Below, in pieces: positions 35,200-44,243 of a stretch of 64,000 bases of DNA. A program made the translations under genes and the position numbers. The notes beneath the pieces were generated by a model, which saw nothing but the letters and a program-made list of their open reading frames with translations, was not told the origin of the DNA and ran no database searches. The DNA lies in the NCBI GenBank assembly GCA_963801185.1, contig CAWDDW010000003.1, positions 62,001-126,000 on the forward strand. Reading direction: 5' to 3'. Position 1 is the stretch's first letter. Each line of letters starts with the position of its first letter. This DNA is from Palsa-601 sp963801185. GTDB lineage: Bacteria; Actinomycetota; Acidimicrobiia; Acidimicrobiales; Bog-793.

Positions 35200-36477
35200 A
35201 TGAAAGGCAGTCAGGAGCTGGTTGAGACGCGCCCCGGAGCCGAGGCCGGACTGCTTCAAGAATCCAGTCAGCTCATGACGATCGACACGGTCGAGGCGCC
35301 CTCCGAGCCCGCCGGCCGGACTGGCAGCCGCGCGAGCCGTTTCGGCAACTGGCTGGGCGGATACAGGCGGTCGTTGGCCATCTACGCCGGCACGCGCGTC
35401 GTCCTGCTGCTGCTGGCCATCGTCTGTGACGCGATCTTCGGCAGCGTCGTCCACGGCGAGTCGCTCACCCGCGAGCTCGCCAACTGGGACGGCTGGTGGT
35501 ACGTCCACCTGGCCACGCTCGGCTACCCGACGGCCGTGTCACACGGGCAGACGACATTGGGCTTCTTCCCGCTCTACTCAATGGTGATCTGGCTCACCGG
35601 GCACATCTTCTTCTGCTCTTACGTCATCGCCGGGATGATCGTCTCGACCGCCGGCGGTGCCGTCTCCGTCATGCTGGTGCAGAGGCTCACGACCGACTGG
35701 TGGGGTCCCGAGGTCGCCAGGAAGGCAGTACTGCTCTTCTGCATCTTCCCCGGGACGGTCGTCTTCTCGATGGTCTACTCCGAGGGGATCCTCATCCCCC
35801 TCGTTGCCGGAAGCATGCTCGCCTTGAGCCGCCGGCGCTGGGTGCTCGCCGGATTGCTGGCCGGCCTTGCCTCGGGCATCGGCCCGGACGCGCTCGCAGT
35901 CATCCCCATGTGCGCCGCAGCCTCGTTCGTGCATCTCCGGCGCTTCGGGTGGCAGGACCGCGAGGCGAGGCGCAGCCTGCTCGCTCCGCTCATGGCGCCG
36001 GTCGGTGCCCTTGGGTTCGCCGGCTTTCTTTGGGTCTGGACCGGGAACCCGTTCGCGAGCTACATCGCACAGCACGACGGCTGGCACGAGACGTCGAGTC
36101 CGCTCGCCATCCCGCACCAGCTGGTGCTCCTCATACACGAGGTCGGCTTCCGCTTCCACTGGTGGCACGCCAACCTCAACGTCATCATCGGCCTGGCAGG
36201 CACGGTCTTCCTCGTGGCCAGCCTCAAGCTGCTCTGGCGTGACCGACGGGCGATACCGCTCGAGGTGCTCGTCTTCACCGGCTGCATGACCTTCTTCATG
36301 GTCACGTCGTGGCACGTGCCGCCGAACCCTCGCCTGCTCATCACGGGTTTCCCGATCGTGTTGGTCTTCGCCAGGTGGGCTGAAGGCCGAGCTTGGACGC
36401 GACTCGTCTGGGTGACAGCCGCGTCCTTGTTGCTGCTGAGCGCCTTGACCTACGTCGGGAGCGTCCTCAGGCCGTAG
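35200..36477 (+). CDS. PIG-V-like membrane mannosyltransferase, copy 1
   Basis: A 425-residue protein with ~10 membrane helices. The first loop carries ELANWDGWWYVHLA, the WD-containing signature of PIG-V/GPI-mannosyltransferase-2-like GT-C enzymes. TLGFFPLYSM, LFCIFPGTVVFSMVYSEG, RRRWVLAGLLAGLASG and VPPNPRLLITGFP follow. Bacterial members are thought to move mannose from polyprenyl-phosphate-mannose to lipid or protein acceptors outside the membrane. It is a close paralogue of the gene at 47857-49068. It ends 11 bases inside the 3' end of the convergent GT39-like gene. The 200-base upstream gap holds no clear promoter. Confidence 0.85.
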   Translation: MKGSQELVETRPGAEAGLLQESSQLMTIDTVEAPSEPAGRTGSRASRFGNWLGGYRRSLAIYAGTRVVLLLLAIVCDAIFGSVVHGESLTRELANWDGWWYVHLATLGYPTAVSHGQTTLGFFPLYSMVIWLTGHIFFCSYVIAGMIVSTAGGAVSVMLVQRLTTDWWGPEVARKAVLLFCIFPGTVVFSMVYSEGILIPLVAGSMLALSRRRWVLAGLLAGLASGIGPDALAVIPMCAAASFVHLRRFGWQDREARRSLLAPLMAPVGALGFAGFLWVWTGNPFASYIAQHDGWHETSSPLAIPHQLVLLIHEVGFRFHWWHANLNVIIGLAGTVFLVASLKLLWRDRRAIPLEVLVFTGCMTFFMVTSWHVPPNPRLLITGFPIVLVFARWAEGRAWTRLVWVTAASLLLLSALTYVGSVLRP

Positions 36478-38094
36478 GGGTGGCGGGTGCCTGTGTGGTG
36501 TACAGCCGCACGTTGACCTCGCTCGCGTAACCGAAGCCGACCTGGGTGTTGAACGGGAAGTACCCCTGGAGGAGGCTCAAGAGCGCCTCGAAGCGTCGGT
36601 AATGGACCCTCGACAGGTACGTGCCGCGGGGCTGTCCGACGTGAGAGTAGACGAACCAAAGTCGGGGGCAGGTCGCCGCGAGATACCGGACCCTAGAAGG
36701 TTCAAGGCTTCGATAGACCTCGACATACGGCCTGACCTCGGTGAACGGCGTCCTCGGCAGGACTGGTCGCGGAAGCGAGTCGGCGCGCGGTCAGTGGTCT
36801 TGAAGTAGTAGTCGAACGGCATGCGGCCGTCTGACGGGTAAAAGGCGATGCAGTCACCACGTTGTGAGTGAGCGAGCACATAGGTCGATGCGGCATGCCA
36901 GTTCTCGGGCGACATGCCGTAGCTCGGCAGGATCTGTACCGCGCGAAGGACGAGGAGCACGCCGAGCGCTGCCCACCCGGCGCGACGCGGAACCCGCGTC
37001 GCGAGGAGGCCCCATGCCAGCGCGAGCGATACCGCAGGCGCCGAGAGCAGCAAATAGCGCGTCTCGAAGAGCGATTGGCCCACAACGGACTCGAACGTGT
37101 CGAGCGCCACGGGCACGACGAGCCACGAGGCCAGGAGAGTCCCTGCCCAACGCTCCCGCGATACGCCGCTCGTAAGAGTGTGGGTGCGGGCGCCCCGGAG
37201 TGCCGCCACCCCGGCGGCGACGACAACGATCGCCGTGAGGCCGAGCAAAGGCCGGCTCGAAGCTGTGAGTTGGAAAAGGGGTGGTGCGGCAGACGCGAGC
37301 AGCGACTGGCCGAGATCGGCCGCGTAGCGGAGGCTCGGCCGCGGGATCCAGAACAGCTGGCCGGCACCACGCCCGTGCGCGACCAAGACCAAGGGCGCCG
37401 AACAGAGACCGGCTACGACAAGAGCGCTGATGATCGGCCGGAACCGCCTCCGATACCAGATCAGCGACACCAGTTGCGCAGGGACGACGAGGACTGCCAC
37501 GAAGCTCATGTACATGGCAAGAACGAGAGCGACTGTGTAGGCCGGCCACGCCCAAGCCGGAGGTTTGCCTGGTCGCCGGCTCGATTCCCCGTCGACAAGG
37601 GCGATGAAGGCAAGGAACGAGATCGCTCCGAGCGCGTACATCAGCGCATACGCCCGCCCGTCCTGGCCCCAGTAGATGAGCGGGAGGCTGAACGCAGTGA
37701 GGAGCCCGGCAGCGGCACCGACCCGCCGATCGAACAGACGCAACCCGATGAGCGACACCGTCCCTGCCGTGATCGCCGTCGCGACCACAGACGGCAGCCG
37801 GAGCACGACAGTGCTGTCGCCGAAGATCGAGAAGAGCACGTGGACCAACGCGTAGAAGGCCATCATGTTGCCGCCGTCGTGCTTCATTGCGGCCCACAGC
37901 GCTGCCCCATGCTGGCTCGAGATGGCGACCGTGGCGGACTCGTCAAGCCACAGGCTCCGCGCCGACAGGTCGAACCCCGTGAGCGCCGCCGCGACGGCGG
38001 CTGGAACGAGGACTGACAGCAGGGTGATCAACCGGTCATGCGACGACGGCTCTCCCACCTGATGCGGTCGGCGAGCGACCCCGGCCACATCCAT
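36467..38094 (-). CDS. GT39-like membrane glycosyltransferase, frameshifted near 36768
   Basis: About 540 residues. The first loop has the acidic pair of GT-C enzymes (SLWLDESATVAISSQHG). An LYWGQDGRAYALMYALGAIS motif and about ten helices follow, as in the PMT/ArnT-like family. Near 36768 one missing C shifts the frame. Beyond it the other frame reads TPFTEVRPYVEVYRSLEPSR, CPRLWFVYSH and VHYRRFEALLSLLQGYFP to a stop at 36467. In the unshifted frame the tail is Arg/Ser-rich nonsense. ATG 38094 is chosen, with GTG 38112 possible. It probably transfers a polyprenyl-linked sugar on the outer face. The acceptor is unknown. Confidence 0.8.
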
Positions 38095-38161
38095 CGGTTC
38101 AGTCTCGCGCACCCCTGGGCACCCCTAGCCTCGTGATTCGTCGCTGGCCGGAGGCCTCGGC

Positions 38162-38647
38162 CTACTCGTCGTCGAGGGGCCGCCAGTAGATGAGCGCGTC
38201 TTCCCCGTCGACCGCCCGAGGCACTCGGCCGATCACCACGAAACCCAGCTCCTCATAGAGGCGCCGAGCGGGATTCGACTCGAACACCAAGTTGAACTGC
38301 ATCGCGTCGAAGCCGAGACGTCGCGCCTCGACGAGGGAGTGCGTGACCAGCCGGCGCCCCAGCCCGTGTCCGCGATGCCCGGCCGCCACGAAGTAGCCGG
38401 CATTGCAGATGTGAGCAGCGCGGCCGATGTAATTGGGCTTGAGGTAGTACGCACCGACGAGTTCCCCGCCGAAGCGCGCCACCACTACTGCGGACGTGTG
38501 GGCCAGCCAGAACTCGTCGAACTCTGCGCGGGAGATCGGCGGTGCGTGCGGGAAGCCCTCCAGTGCGTCGACCACTCTCGAGTAGGCCTCGAACAGCTCA
38601 TCGTTGTCCGCCGGCTCCACAAACCGGAGTTCTGCAACCGTGGCCAT
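38162..38647 (-). CDS. GNAT family N-acetyltransferase
   Basis: 161 residues with the GNAT fold: acceptor-side region with AEFDEFWLAH, motif A pyrophosphate-binding loop GHRGHGLGRRLV (RxxGxG/A), and motif B NLVFESNPARRLYEELGFVVIGRVP. It would transfer an acetyl group from acetyl-CoA to an amine. The substrate is unknown. Single gene between the GT39-like gene and a diguanylate cyclase, all on the minus strand but not tightly spaced. Confidence 0.88.
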   Translation of the reverse strand: MATVAELRFVEPADNDELFEAYSRVVDALEGFPHAPPISRAEFDEFWLAHTSAVVVARFGGELVGAYYLKPNYIGRAAHICNAGYFVAAGHRGHGLGRRLVTHSLVEARRLGFDAMQFNLVFESNPARRLYEELGFVVIGRVPRAVDGEDALIYWRPLDDE

Positions 38648-38691
38648 ACGAAGAAGCTACAGAAGCCACCTCATGAGGGTCGTCCCCCTCA

Positions 38692-39699
38692 TCACTTGGA
38701 CGCGGACGACGAGACCTCGGCGATGCGCCAGCAGCCGCGGCCCGCACGTTTCGCCTCGTAGAGCGCGGCGTCGGCCCGATCGAGCGTCTCGGACGAGCTC
38801 GTGCCGCCGTGCATGCAGACTCCGGCCGAGAACGTCGGTCGGTCGGCGACACCCCACTTCCTGGACAACCGCTCGAGGAAGGAGACCGCCGCCGCCGGAG
38901 AGCCGTCGCCCGGCCGGAGGATCGCGACGAGCTCTTCACCGCCGTACCGGAAAGCGCCGTCGCTCGATCGAAGGACCGAGCGCATCGTGTCGGCGAAGTC
39001 TCTGATGACCTGATCGCCGGCGGCATGACCACGAGTGTCGTTGATCCTCTTGAAGTGATCGAGATCGAGGAGGATCACGATGTCGTTCAAGACAAGGCCA
39101 TGCAGTGCGGACGAGAGTCCCCTACGGTTGCCGAGCCCGGTGAGGTAATCGGTGTGAGCGTCGTCGACGAGCTGGTCGATGCGAGACGCGAGCACGTCGG
39201 TCCGGGTCGCAAGCAGCTCCCCGACAATGATCCAGATCGCGATCACGATCGGCGTCCGGACGGCCGTCACGGCTCCCGCTGTGGTCTGGCAGAAGTACCA
39301 CGCCGGCGCCACTACCGGGACGATCATCGTGCTGACGCCTCGACGGAGGCTGAGGCCGACATAGATGAACACCAAGGTGAAGAGGCCGGAATAGGCACCG
39401 CCCGCAGTGGGGAACGCCTCTGTGACCCCGATGACCGACACGATCATGAGCGCCGGGTAGACGAGGAGCCAGGGCGACGCTACTGGCGGGTCGGGGCGGA
39501 CGAGAGCGAGCAGCACCGCTAGCGCAATGACGCTGATTTCGATGAAGGCGATGCGGCCGAGATGCATCGGGTGGGGCAGCAGCCAAATGGTCGCGAGCAC
39601 GATCAGTGACGAGGCCACCGTGATCGCGGCGCCGAGTCGCACAGGGCGCGAAGGCGACGCACTGCGCCTGTTTACCGGCAAAGTCTCGGTCGCACTCAT
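38692..39699 (-). CDS. Membrane-anchored diguanylate cyclase
   Basis: 335 residues. Residues ~20-175 contain about six hydrophobic helices forming a membrane sensor of unknown type. A C-terminal GGDEF domain begins at DYLTGLGNRRGL, with an active-site GGEEL at about 253-257 and LDLDHFKRINDTRGHAAGD. RSSD starts nine residues before the signature and matches the inhibitory I-site, so c-di-GMP feedback is expected. It is the second c-di-GMP synthase in the window, and no phosphodiesterase was seen. Confidence 0.9.
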   Translation of the reverse strand: MSATETLPVNRRSASPSRPVRLGAAITVASSLIVLATIWLLPHPMHLGRIAFIEISVIALAVLLALVRPDPPVASPWLLVYPALMIVSVIGVTEAFPTAGGAYSGLFTLVFIYVGLSLRRGVSTMIVPVVAPAWYFCQTTAGAVTAVRTPIVIAIWIIVGELLATRTDVLASRIDQLVDDAHTDYLTGLGNRRGLSSALHGLVLNDIVILLDLDHFKRINDTRGHAAGDQVIRDFADTMRSVLRSSDGAFRYGGEELVAILRPGDGSPAAAVSFLERLSRKWGVADRPTFSAGVCMHGGTSSSETLDRADAALYEAKRAGRGCWRIAEVSSSASK

Positions 39700-39924
39700 A
39701 CCCCCTCATTTTCGCATGGTGCTGCCGGGTATTTACCCAGAATTCACGAGAACAACTCGCTTGCACCTGAACTGCAACCGACTTGGATACTCACGAGCGT
39801 GGCGGGATCGCCCTGCCCGCCGCCGAGCACGACGCCCGATCAGCTGGTGCCGCTCCGGCTCGGGTAAATCACCAGGTCGACAACGCCTCCATGGGAGAAT
39901 TCGGCTCTCCAGAGAGGTGATGCC

Positions 39925-40380
39925 ATGAGCAAGTACGTCCACGTCCCACATCCGCACACGCTCGAGAGGCTGGAGCACCGGGACAAGCCGACTACCACCG
40001 CAGATGTGATCAAGGCAAAGTCGAGCGTCAGGTTCAACTCGTGGCTCGCGGTCAAGATCACCGACGGGGTCGGCACGATGTGGTGTGCCTACCTCTTCGC
40101 CGCTCTCGCCCTGATCGGGCTACCCACCGCGTTGAAGCCGGGTGGTGAGGGAATCATCGCCTGGATAGCGCAGACGTTTCTACAGCTCGTGCTGTTGTCG
40201 ATCATCATCGTCGGCCAGAACATCGCGGCGGCCTCATCCGACTCGCGGGCGGAGAACACCTACAAGGACGCCGAGGCCATCTTGAGCGAGGCGATAGAGA
40301 TACAAAAGCACCTGCAGTCCCAGGACGAGGAGCTGATCGCTGCCTTGAAGGACGCGCTTGCGAAGCTCCCGCCTCAATGA
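39925..40380 (+). CDS. Small membrane protein, DUF1003-like
   Basis: 151 residues. It has a polar N-terminus (KYVHVPHPHTLERLEHRDKP) and two membrane helices (GTMWCAYLFAALALIGLP and AWIAQTFLQLVLLSIIIVGQ), separated by a short loop. The amphipathic C-terminus has a DARAE-like motif (SSDSRAENTYKDAEAIL) and a coiled-coil tendency. The topology resembles DUF1003 and related proteins of unknown function. AGAGAGGTG lies before ATG 39925. The 225-base gap upstream, shared with the divergent cyclase gene, holds no firm element. Confidence 0.65.
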   Translation: MSKYVHVPHPHTLERLEHRDKPTTTADVIKAKSSVRFNSWLAVKITDGVGTMWCAYLFAALALIGLPTALKPGGEGIIAWIAQTFLQLVLLSIIIVGQNIAAASSDSRAENTYKDAEAILSEAIEIQKHLQSQDEELIAALKDALAKLPPQ

Positions 40381-40575
40381 AGAACTGTCGACTCCGACGG
40401 GCCCGGAACGGTGGCTGGAGACTCCGTCACCTCCAGCCGCCGTCCTAGGCGGCCGACCGCTCGATTGCCTGTCTCCGAGGGGGGGGATTGGACACAGGAG
40501 GGCAGTACGGACGCTTGGCATTCTCGTCCTCCGCCCAACCGGCCAGGTAGGGCACAAGGTCCCATTTCTCCTCTT

Positions 40576-40601
40576 GGCCCGGCTTTCGCGTTAGCCGGGC
40601 C
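40576..40601. terminator. Strong GC hairpin upstream of the NGG-repeat protein gene
   Basis: GGCCCGGCT (40576-40584), an 8-base loop and AGCCGGGCC (40593-40601) form a perfect 9-bp stem. It lies in the 234-base gap after the DUF1003-like gene and 14 bases before GTG 40615. No T-run follows, so it may end transcription in the GC-rich actinobacterial manner or act in the 5' leader of the next gene. Confidence 0.4.
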
Positions 40602-40614
40602 TCAAGCGATACTG

Positions 40615-42030
40615 GTGACCGTGAGCAGGAGAGTGAGAACGCGCTTCGCTCTGGTCGCAGCGGGCCTCGTCGTAGCTCTGCCACTAGTCGCCAACACGCT
40701 CGCCAGCACTTCTGCGACGGCGTTGGCGACGAAAATCGGGACGATCGCCGCCTACAGCGCCCCCAATTTTGGAGGGCCGCAGGCGGGTGGTCCGGCAGTG
40801 GTCGGGATTGCCGCCGCGACCGATGGGCGTGGCTACTACGTGCTCCGCGCGAACGGCGGAGTCGACAACTACGGCGTGCCGTGGCACGGCTCGTTGTCCA
40901 CCAAGCCGCTACCAGCAGGGGTCACGGCCACAGGAATCGCGACTGATGGGGTGACGGGCGGGTACTGGGTGGTGCTTTCCAACGGGCAGGTGCACGCCTT
41001 CCACGCCCCGTTCCTCGGGCAGCCCGACATCCCGTCGGGCGGGTGGGGCCAGCACCCGGCGGCGGTCGCCATCGTCGCCGCGGCGAAAGGGCGTGGCTAC
41101 TACGTGCTCCGCGCGAACGGCGGGGTCGACAACTACGGCGCGCGGTTCCGCGGGTCCCTGGCGGGCCACCTCCCATACGGCGCGACTGCTCCCGTCACCG
41201 CTACGGGCATCGCGGCCGACACGGCGACGGGCGGTTACTGGATCACCACCTCGACGGGCGGGGTGTCCGCCTTCCACGCGCCGTCGTTCGGCTCGCCGAT
41301 AGCCTTGGCGCACGGCAAGTACGACGGCAACACGCTGACGGGGATCGCAGCCGCCCCGAAGGGTGACGGCTACGACGTGCTTCGGTCCAACGGCGGCGTG
41401 GACAGCTTTCGTGCTCCATATCACGGTTCGCTCGGCGCCTGGGGCGGCATGCCCGATGGAGGTTTTGCCAGCGGAATCGCCGTTGACCCGGCGACGGGCG
41501 GCTACTGGGAGGCGATCGACTCCGCACCTGTGAGCGCTTATCTCAACCCGTTGCGGGGACTGACCTCCCTCGTCCCCCAAGAGGTCGATCAGGGCGTCGA
41601 CTACTGCGGTTCCGGCCCCATCTTCGCGATTGGCGACGGGACGGTGGAGAACCTCTACAGCTCGGGCTGGCCGAGCGGCGTCTTCATCTCATACAAGCTG
41701 AGCCAGGGCCGGGCGGAGGGCCTCGTGGTCTATGTGGCCGAGGACGTGACCCCGGCTGTCTCGGTCGGCGAGGCGGTGAGCGCCAACACGGTCGTCGGCT
41801 ACCTCCACGACGCGAAGACGTGCCTCGAGACCGGTTGGGCAGATGCGGCCTGGCCGTACGGGCTCGCGGCCGCGCACGACGAGTACAACGGCCGTAACTC
41901 GACGGCGTACGGGCTCAACTTCAGCTCGCTGCTCGACGCACTCGGGTCGAGACCCGGGCTCCCACAGCCCGACGGGCCACCAGGGCCGATCCCGGCCGGG
42001 TGGCCGACCTGGAGCGACACCGGCAGATAG
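40615..42030 (+). CDS. Secreted NGG-repeat protein with degenerate M23-like C-terminus
   Basis: About 471 residues. The signal sequence (RRVRTRFALVAAGLVVALPL) is followed by three tandem double modules. One half reads GYYVLRANGGVDNYG, the other GGYWVVLSNGQVHAFHAP and variants, ending near residue 300, consistent with a beta-propeller or beta-solenoid. The C-terminal domain (QEVDQGVDYCGSGPIFAIGD, VYVAEDVTPAVSVGE) resembles M23/lysostaphin-type folds, but the first zinc-ligand His is replaced (DQGVD) and no HxH is seen, so it is probably non-catalytic. A role at the cell surface is likely. GTG 40615 or 40621 is the start. Confidence 0.75.
   Translation: MTVSRRVRTRFALVAAGLVVALPLVANTLASTSATALATKIGTIAAYSAPNFGGPQAGGPAVVGIAAATDGRGYYVLRANGGVDNYGVPWHGSLSTKPLPAGVTATGIATDGVTGGYWVVLSNGQVHAFHAPFLGQPDIPSGGWGQHPAAVAIVAAAKGRGYYVLRANGGVDNYGARFRGSLAGHLPYGATAPVTATGIAADTATGGYWITTSTGGVSAFHAPSFGSPIALAHGKYDGNTLTGIAAAPKGDGYDVLRSNGGVDSFRAPYHGSLGAWGGMPDGGFASGIAVDPATGGYWEAIDSAPVSAYLNPLRGLTSLVPQEVDQGVDYCGSGPIFAIGDGTVENLYSSGWPSGVFISYKLSQGRAEGLVVYVAEDVTPAVSVGEAVSANTVVGYLHDAKTCLETGWADAAWPYGLAAAHDEYNGRNSTAYGLNFSSLLDALGSRPGLPQPDGPPGPIPAGWPTWSDTGR
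40825..41140 (+). repeat. Long direct repeat inside the NGG-repeat gene
   Basis: A 52-base segment at 40825-40876 recurs at 41089-41140 with one difference (A to G). Both encode GRGYYVLRANGGVDNYG. The 264-base period equals one double module, pointing to recent module duplication or gene conversion. A third, diverged module lies further downstream (GDGYDVLRSNGGVDSF). Confidence 0.8.
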
Positions 42031-42047
42031 CCGTCAGCCGGGGCGCC

Positions 42048-44132
42048 TCACACGCGCTCCACGTACGGCAGACCGTTCGCGCCGATCCACGCCGCCACGT
42101 TGCCACCGATCGACAACCCGTAGACGACTGGCGCGTACTCTTTCCAGGTGCCTGACGGCAGGCTCATGGCCCAGAGCTCGCTGCCTCCACTCTCCTGCGC
42201 ATACCCGACGCCGATCACCTTCGGGCTGATCGACACGACGCTTACAAGGCCCGTCCGAACGGGGATGTCGGTCGGAGTTCCCCCGCCGGCGCTCACGTAC
42301 TGTGTGACCTGGCCTGACCCACCAGCCGAATACCACCCGTAGGCCCATGCCACGCGGCTGCCATCACTGGCCACGGAGAGACCGTCAACGTATTCGAAGG
42401 ACTCTCCTCCTGACAGTGGCGGCGCGAGCTGCTTCGCCCCGGTCCCCGCAACGCTCTCGACCCAGACAGACCCGTCGGTCTTTATGTATGCCAACTTGCC
42501 GCCGCCAAGCGCATACGTGGCTATGTCCGTCATCGGCAGCGTCGTCACCTTGGCTGTCTTGAAGTCTCCGAGATCGAATCCGGACAGCGTCTGGAAGAGC
42601 ACGTCGTCGCCCGAGACGCCCAAGGTGGCACCGCTGTAGGCGGACCAATCCCCGAGATTCGACAGCACCTTGGACTGACCGCCCTCGAACACGGTTATGT
42701 CGAGCGGGTCGGCGGACGGCTGCTTGGCGTACGAGGTCGAGGCGACGGCCGAGCCGGAGTCGGCGATGTCGAGCGAGTAAGCGGTCGAGTCCGAATCGAG
42801 AAACCCATCGCCGCCCAACAACTTCGGCTTGCCCAGCTTGACCGAGCTGCCGGCGGCCGAATACGTGCTCGTCCAGACCCCGAGGCCACTCGCCCCGTTG
42901 TCGATCCACGCAATGCTGTTCGTGCCGACCGAAATGGCGGCGGCAGCAAGTGGCGACCGGTAGCCCGGCGCGAGATGTGTCGCCTTCTTGGCCGTGTCGA
43001 GCAGCGAGAACAGCCCGCCACCCGAGGTCGTGTCGTTGCTGGGGCTGAAATACAAGAGATCTCCTACCGACACGACGCTCGCGACGATGGGCAGCGGATA
43101 GGTCGAGATCTTCCCTCCTTGGACAAGGACCCGATGAAGCGGGCACCCCGTGTTGGAGCACGTGAACCATGCCGTCACCTTCGGCGTGACAACGGTCGAC
43201 GGGTACGGGTAGCCGGTGCCGACCTTCTTGATGAAATGGCCCGTGCCGGAAAGGTCGAAACTGGCGATGGAGGAAGCGCTCCCCTTCAAGATGGTGCAGC
43301 CGGTCGCGAGGGTGGACAACGAGTCACATGTGATGCTCACGCCGTTCTCGTGGAAGAGCGTCACGAGGTGGCGCGGCGCCGCGTACAACACATACCCAAC
43401 CGTCTCTTTGACGCCGGAACTGCCGACGGTGACCACTCCGGACGGGCCGGTGAGCGCGGTGACGTACTCGGACTCCGGAAATTTGAGGAGTGTCGTCGGC
43501 TTGCGGCTCGGCAACGCGATCTCGACGAGCGAAGAGGTCGGCACACCGGACTCGGACACGAGCACCCCGCCGGGAACTGCGCCTTCGAAGGTCACGGGCT
43601 CCTTCAAGAGGACGAGCCCGCTCTTCTTCGTGGAGATGTCGTACCACCAAACGGCCGGCATCCCGGAGCCTTCCTCCCACAGCACGACGAGGGGGCCGCT
43701 GATACCGGCGCCCTCGATCAGGTAGCTGGCGGACTCGAGCTTGGGCATCAACGCAACGGCAGCGTGCTTGCCGGCGGGCACCACCGAGTACTCCGCCGGC
43801 CCGAGCGACCGGCCACCGTTGGCAGTGCGGGCGACTGGCTGTACGAGTACTCCGGCGCCCGACGCCCCGACAACGCTCAGATCGCCGTAGAGCGCACCGG
43901 GACCTTTGGTGACCTGAACTGGGCCCGACCTCGGCAAACGAGCAGCGGAGCTGGGAAGCGCAGGAAGCGCGAGGGCGACGACGGCAAGTACCAGGGTCCC
44001 GAAGAGCGACACGCCGACTCGCCCCGGGCGCCGGAGCCGCGTGCATGCCGGCCGAGAGAGACTGACCTGCTCGGCGTCACGCTCAGCTCGGATTCCCCAC
44101 GGGTCGCCGTTCTCCGCTACCTGTCGATCCAT
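42048..44132 (-). CDS. Large exported beta-propeller-like protein of unknown function
   Basis: About 694 residues. A single hydrophobic segment near residue 45 (GVSLFGTLVLAVVALALPALP) acts as a signal or anchor. The rest is extracytoplasmic and beta-rich, with repeated short strands and G/S/T turns (WEEGSGMPAVWWYDIS, YAAPRHLVTLFHENG, AWIDNGASGLGVW, VEIALPSRKPTTLLKFPE), as in TolB or WD-type propellers. Three to four cysteines could form disulfides. No enzyme motif is visible. ATG 44132 follows a GGAGA box by about eight bases and is preferred over an upstream start at 44174. Convergent with the NGG-repeat gene, 17 bases apart. Confidence 0.65.
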   Translation of the reverse strand: MDRQVAENGDPWGIRAERDAEQVSLSRPACTRLRRPGRVGVSLFGTLVLAVVALALPALPSSAARLPRSGPVQVTKGPGALYGDLSVVGASGAGVLVQPVARTANGGRSLGPAEYSVVPAGKHAAVALMPKLESASYLIEGAGISGPLVVLWEEGSGMPAVWWYDISTKKSGLVLLKEPVTFEGAVPGGVLVSESGVPTSSLVEIALPSRKPTTLLKFPESEYVTALTGPSGVVTVGSSGVKETVGYVLYAAPRHLVTLFHENGVSITCDSLSTLATGCTILKGSASSIASFDLSGTGHFIKKVGTGYPYPSTVVTPKVTAWFTCSNTGCPLHRVLVQGGKISTYPLPIVASVVSVGDLLYFSPSNDTTSGGGLFSLLDTAKKATHLAPGYRSPLAAAAISVGTNSIAWIDNGASGLGVWTSTYSAAGSSVKLGKPKLLGGDGFLDSDSTAYSLDIADSGSAVASTSYAKQPSADPLDITVFEGGQSKVLSNLGDWSAYSGATLGVSGDDVLFQTLSGFDLGDFKTAKVTTLPMTDIATYALGGGKLAYIKTDGSVWVESVAGTGAKQLAPPLSGGESFEYVDGLSVASDGSRVAWAYGWYSAGGSGQVTQYVSAGGGTPTDIPVRTGLVSVVSISPKVIGVGYAQESGGSELWAMSLPSGTWKEYAPVVYGLSIGGNVAAWIGANGLPYVERV

Positions 44133-44243
44133 CAACGGCTCTCCGCGTTCCCTCGCAGTGACGTCACGCAACATATCGCGCAGGTGACTCGGCGGCCAGG
44201 GTCTCCGTGACCGGCGGTCGAAGCGTCGTGAAGACTGTCAGAT

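Noticed and set aside
40825..41140. Direct repeats as a mobile or CRISPR element
   Set aside because: The repeats are in frame and encode the same protein module.
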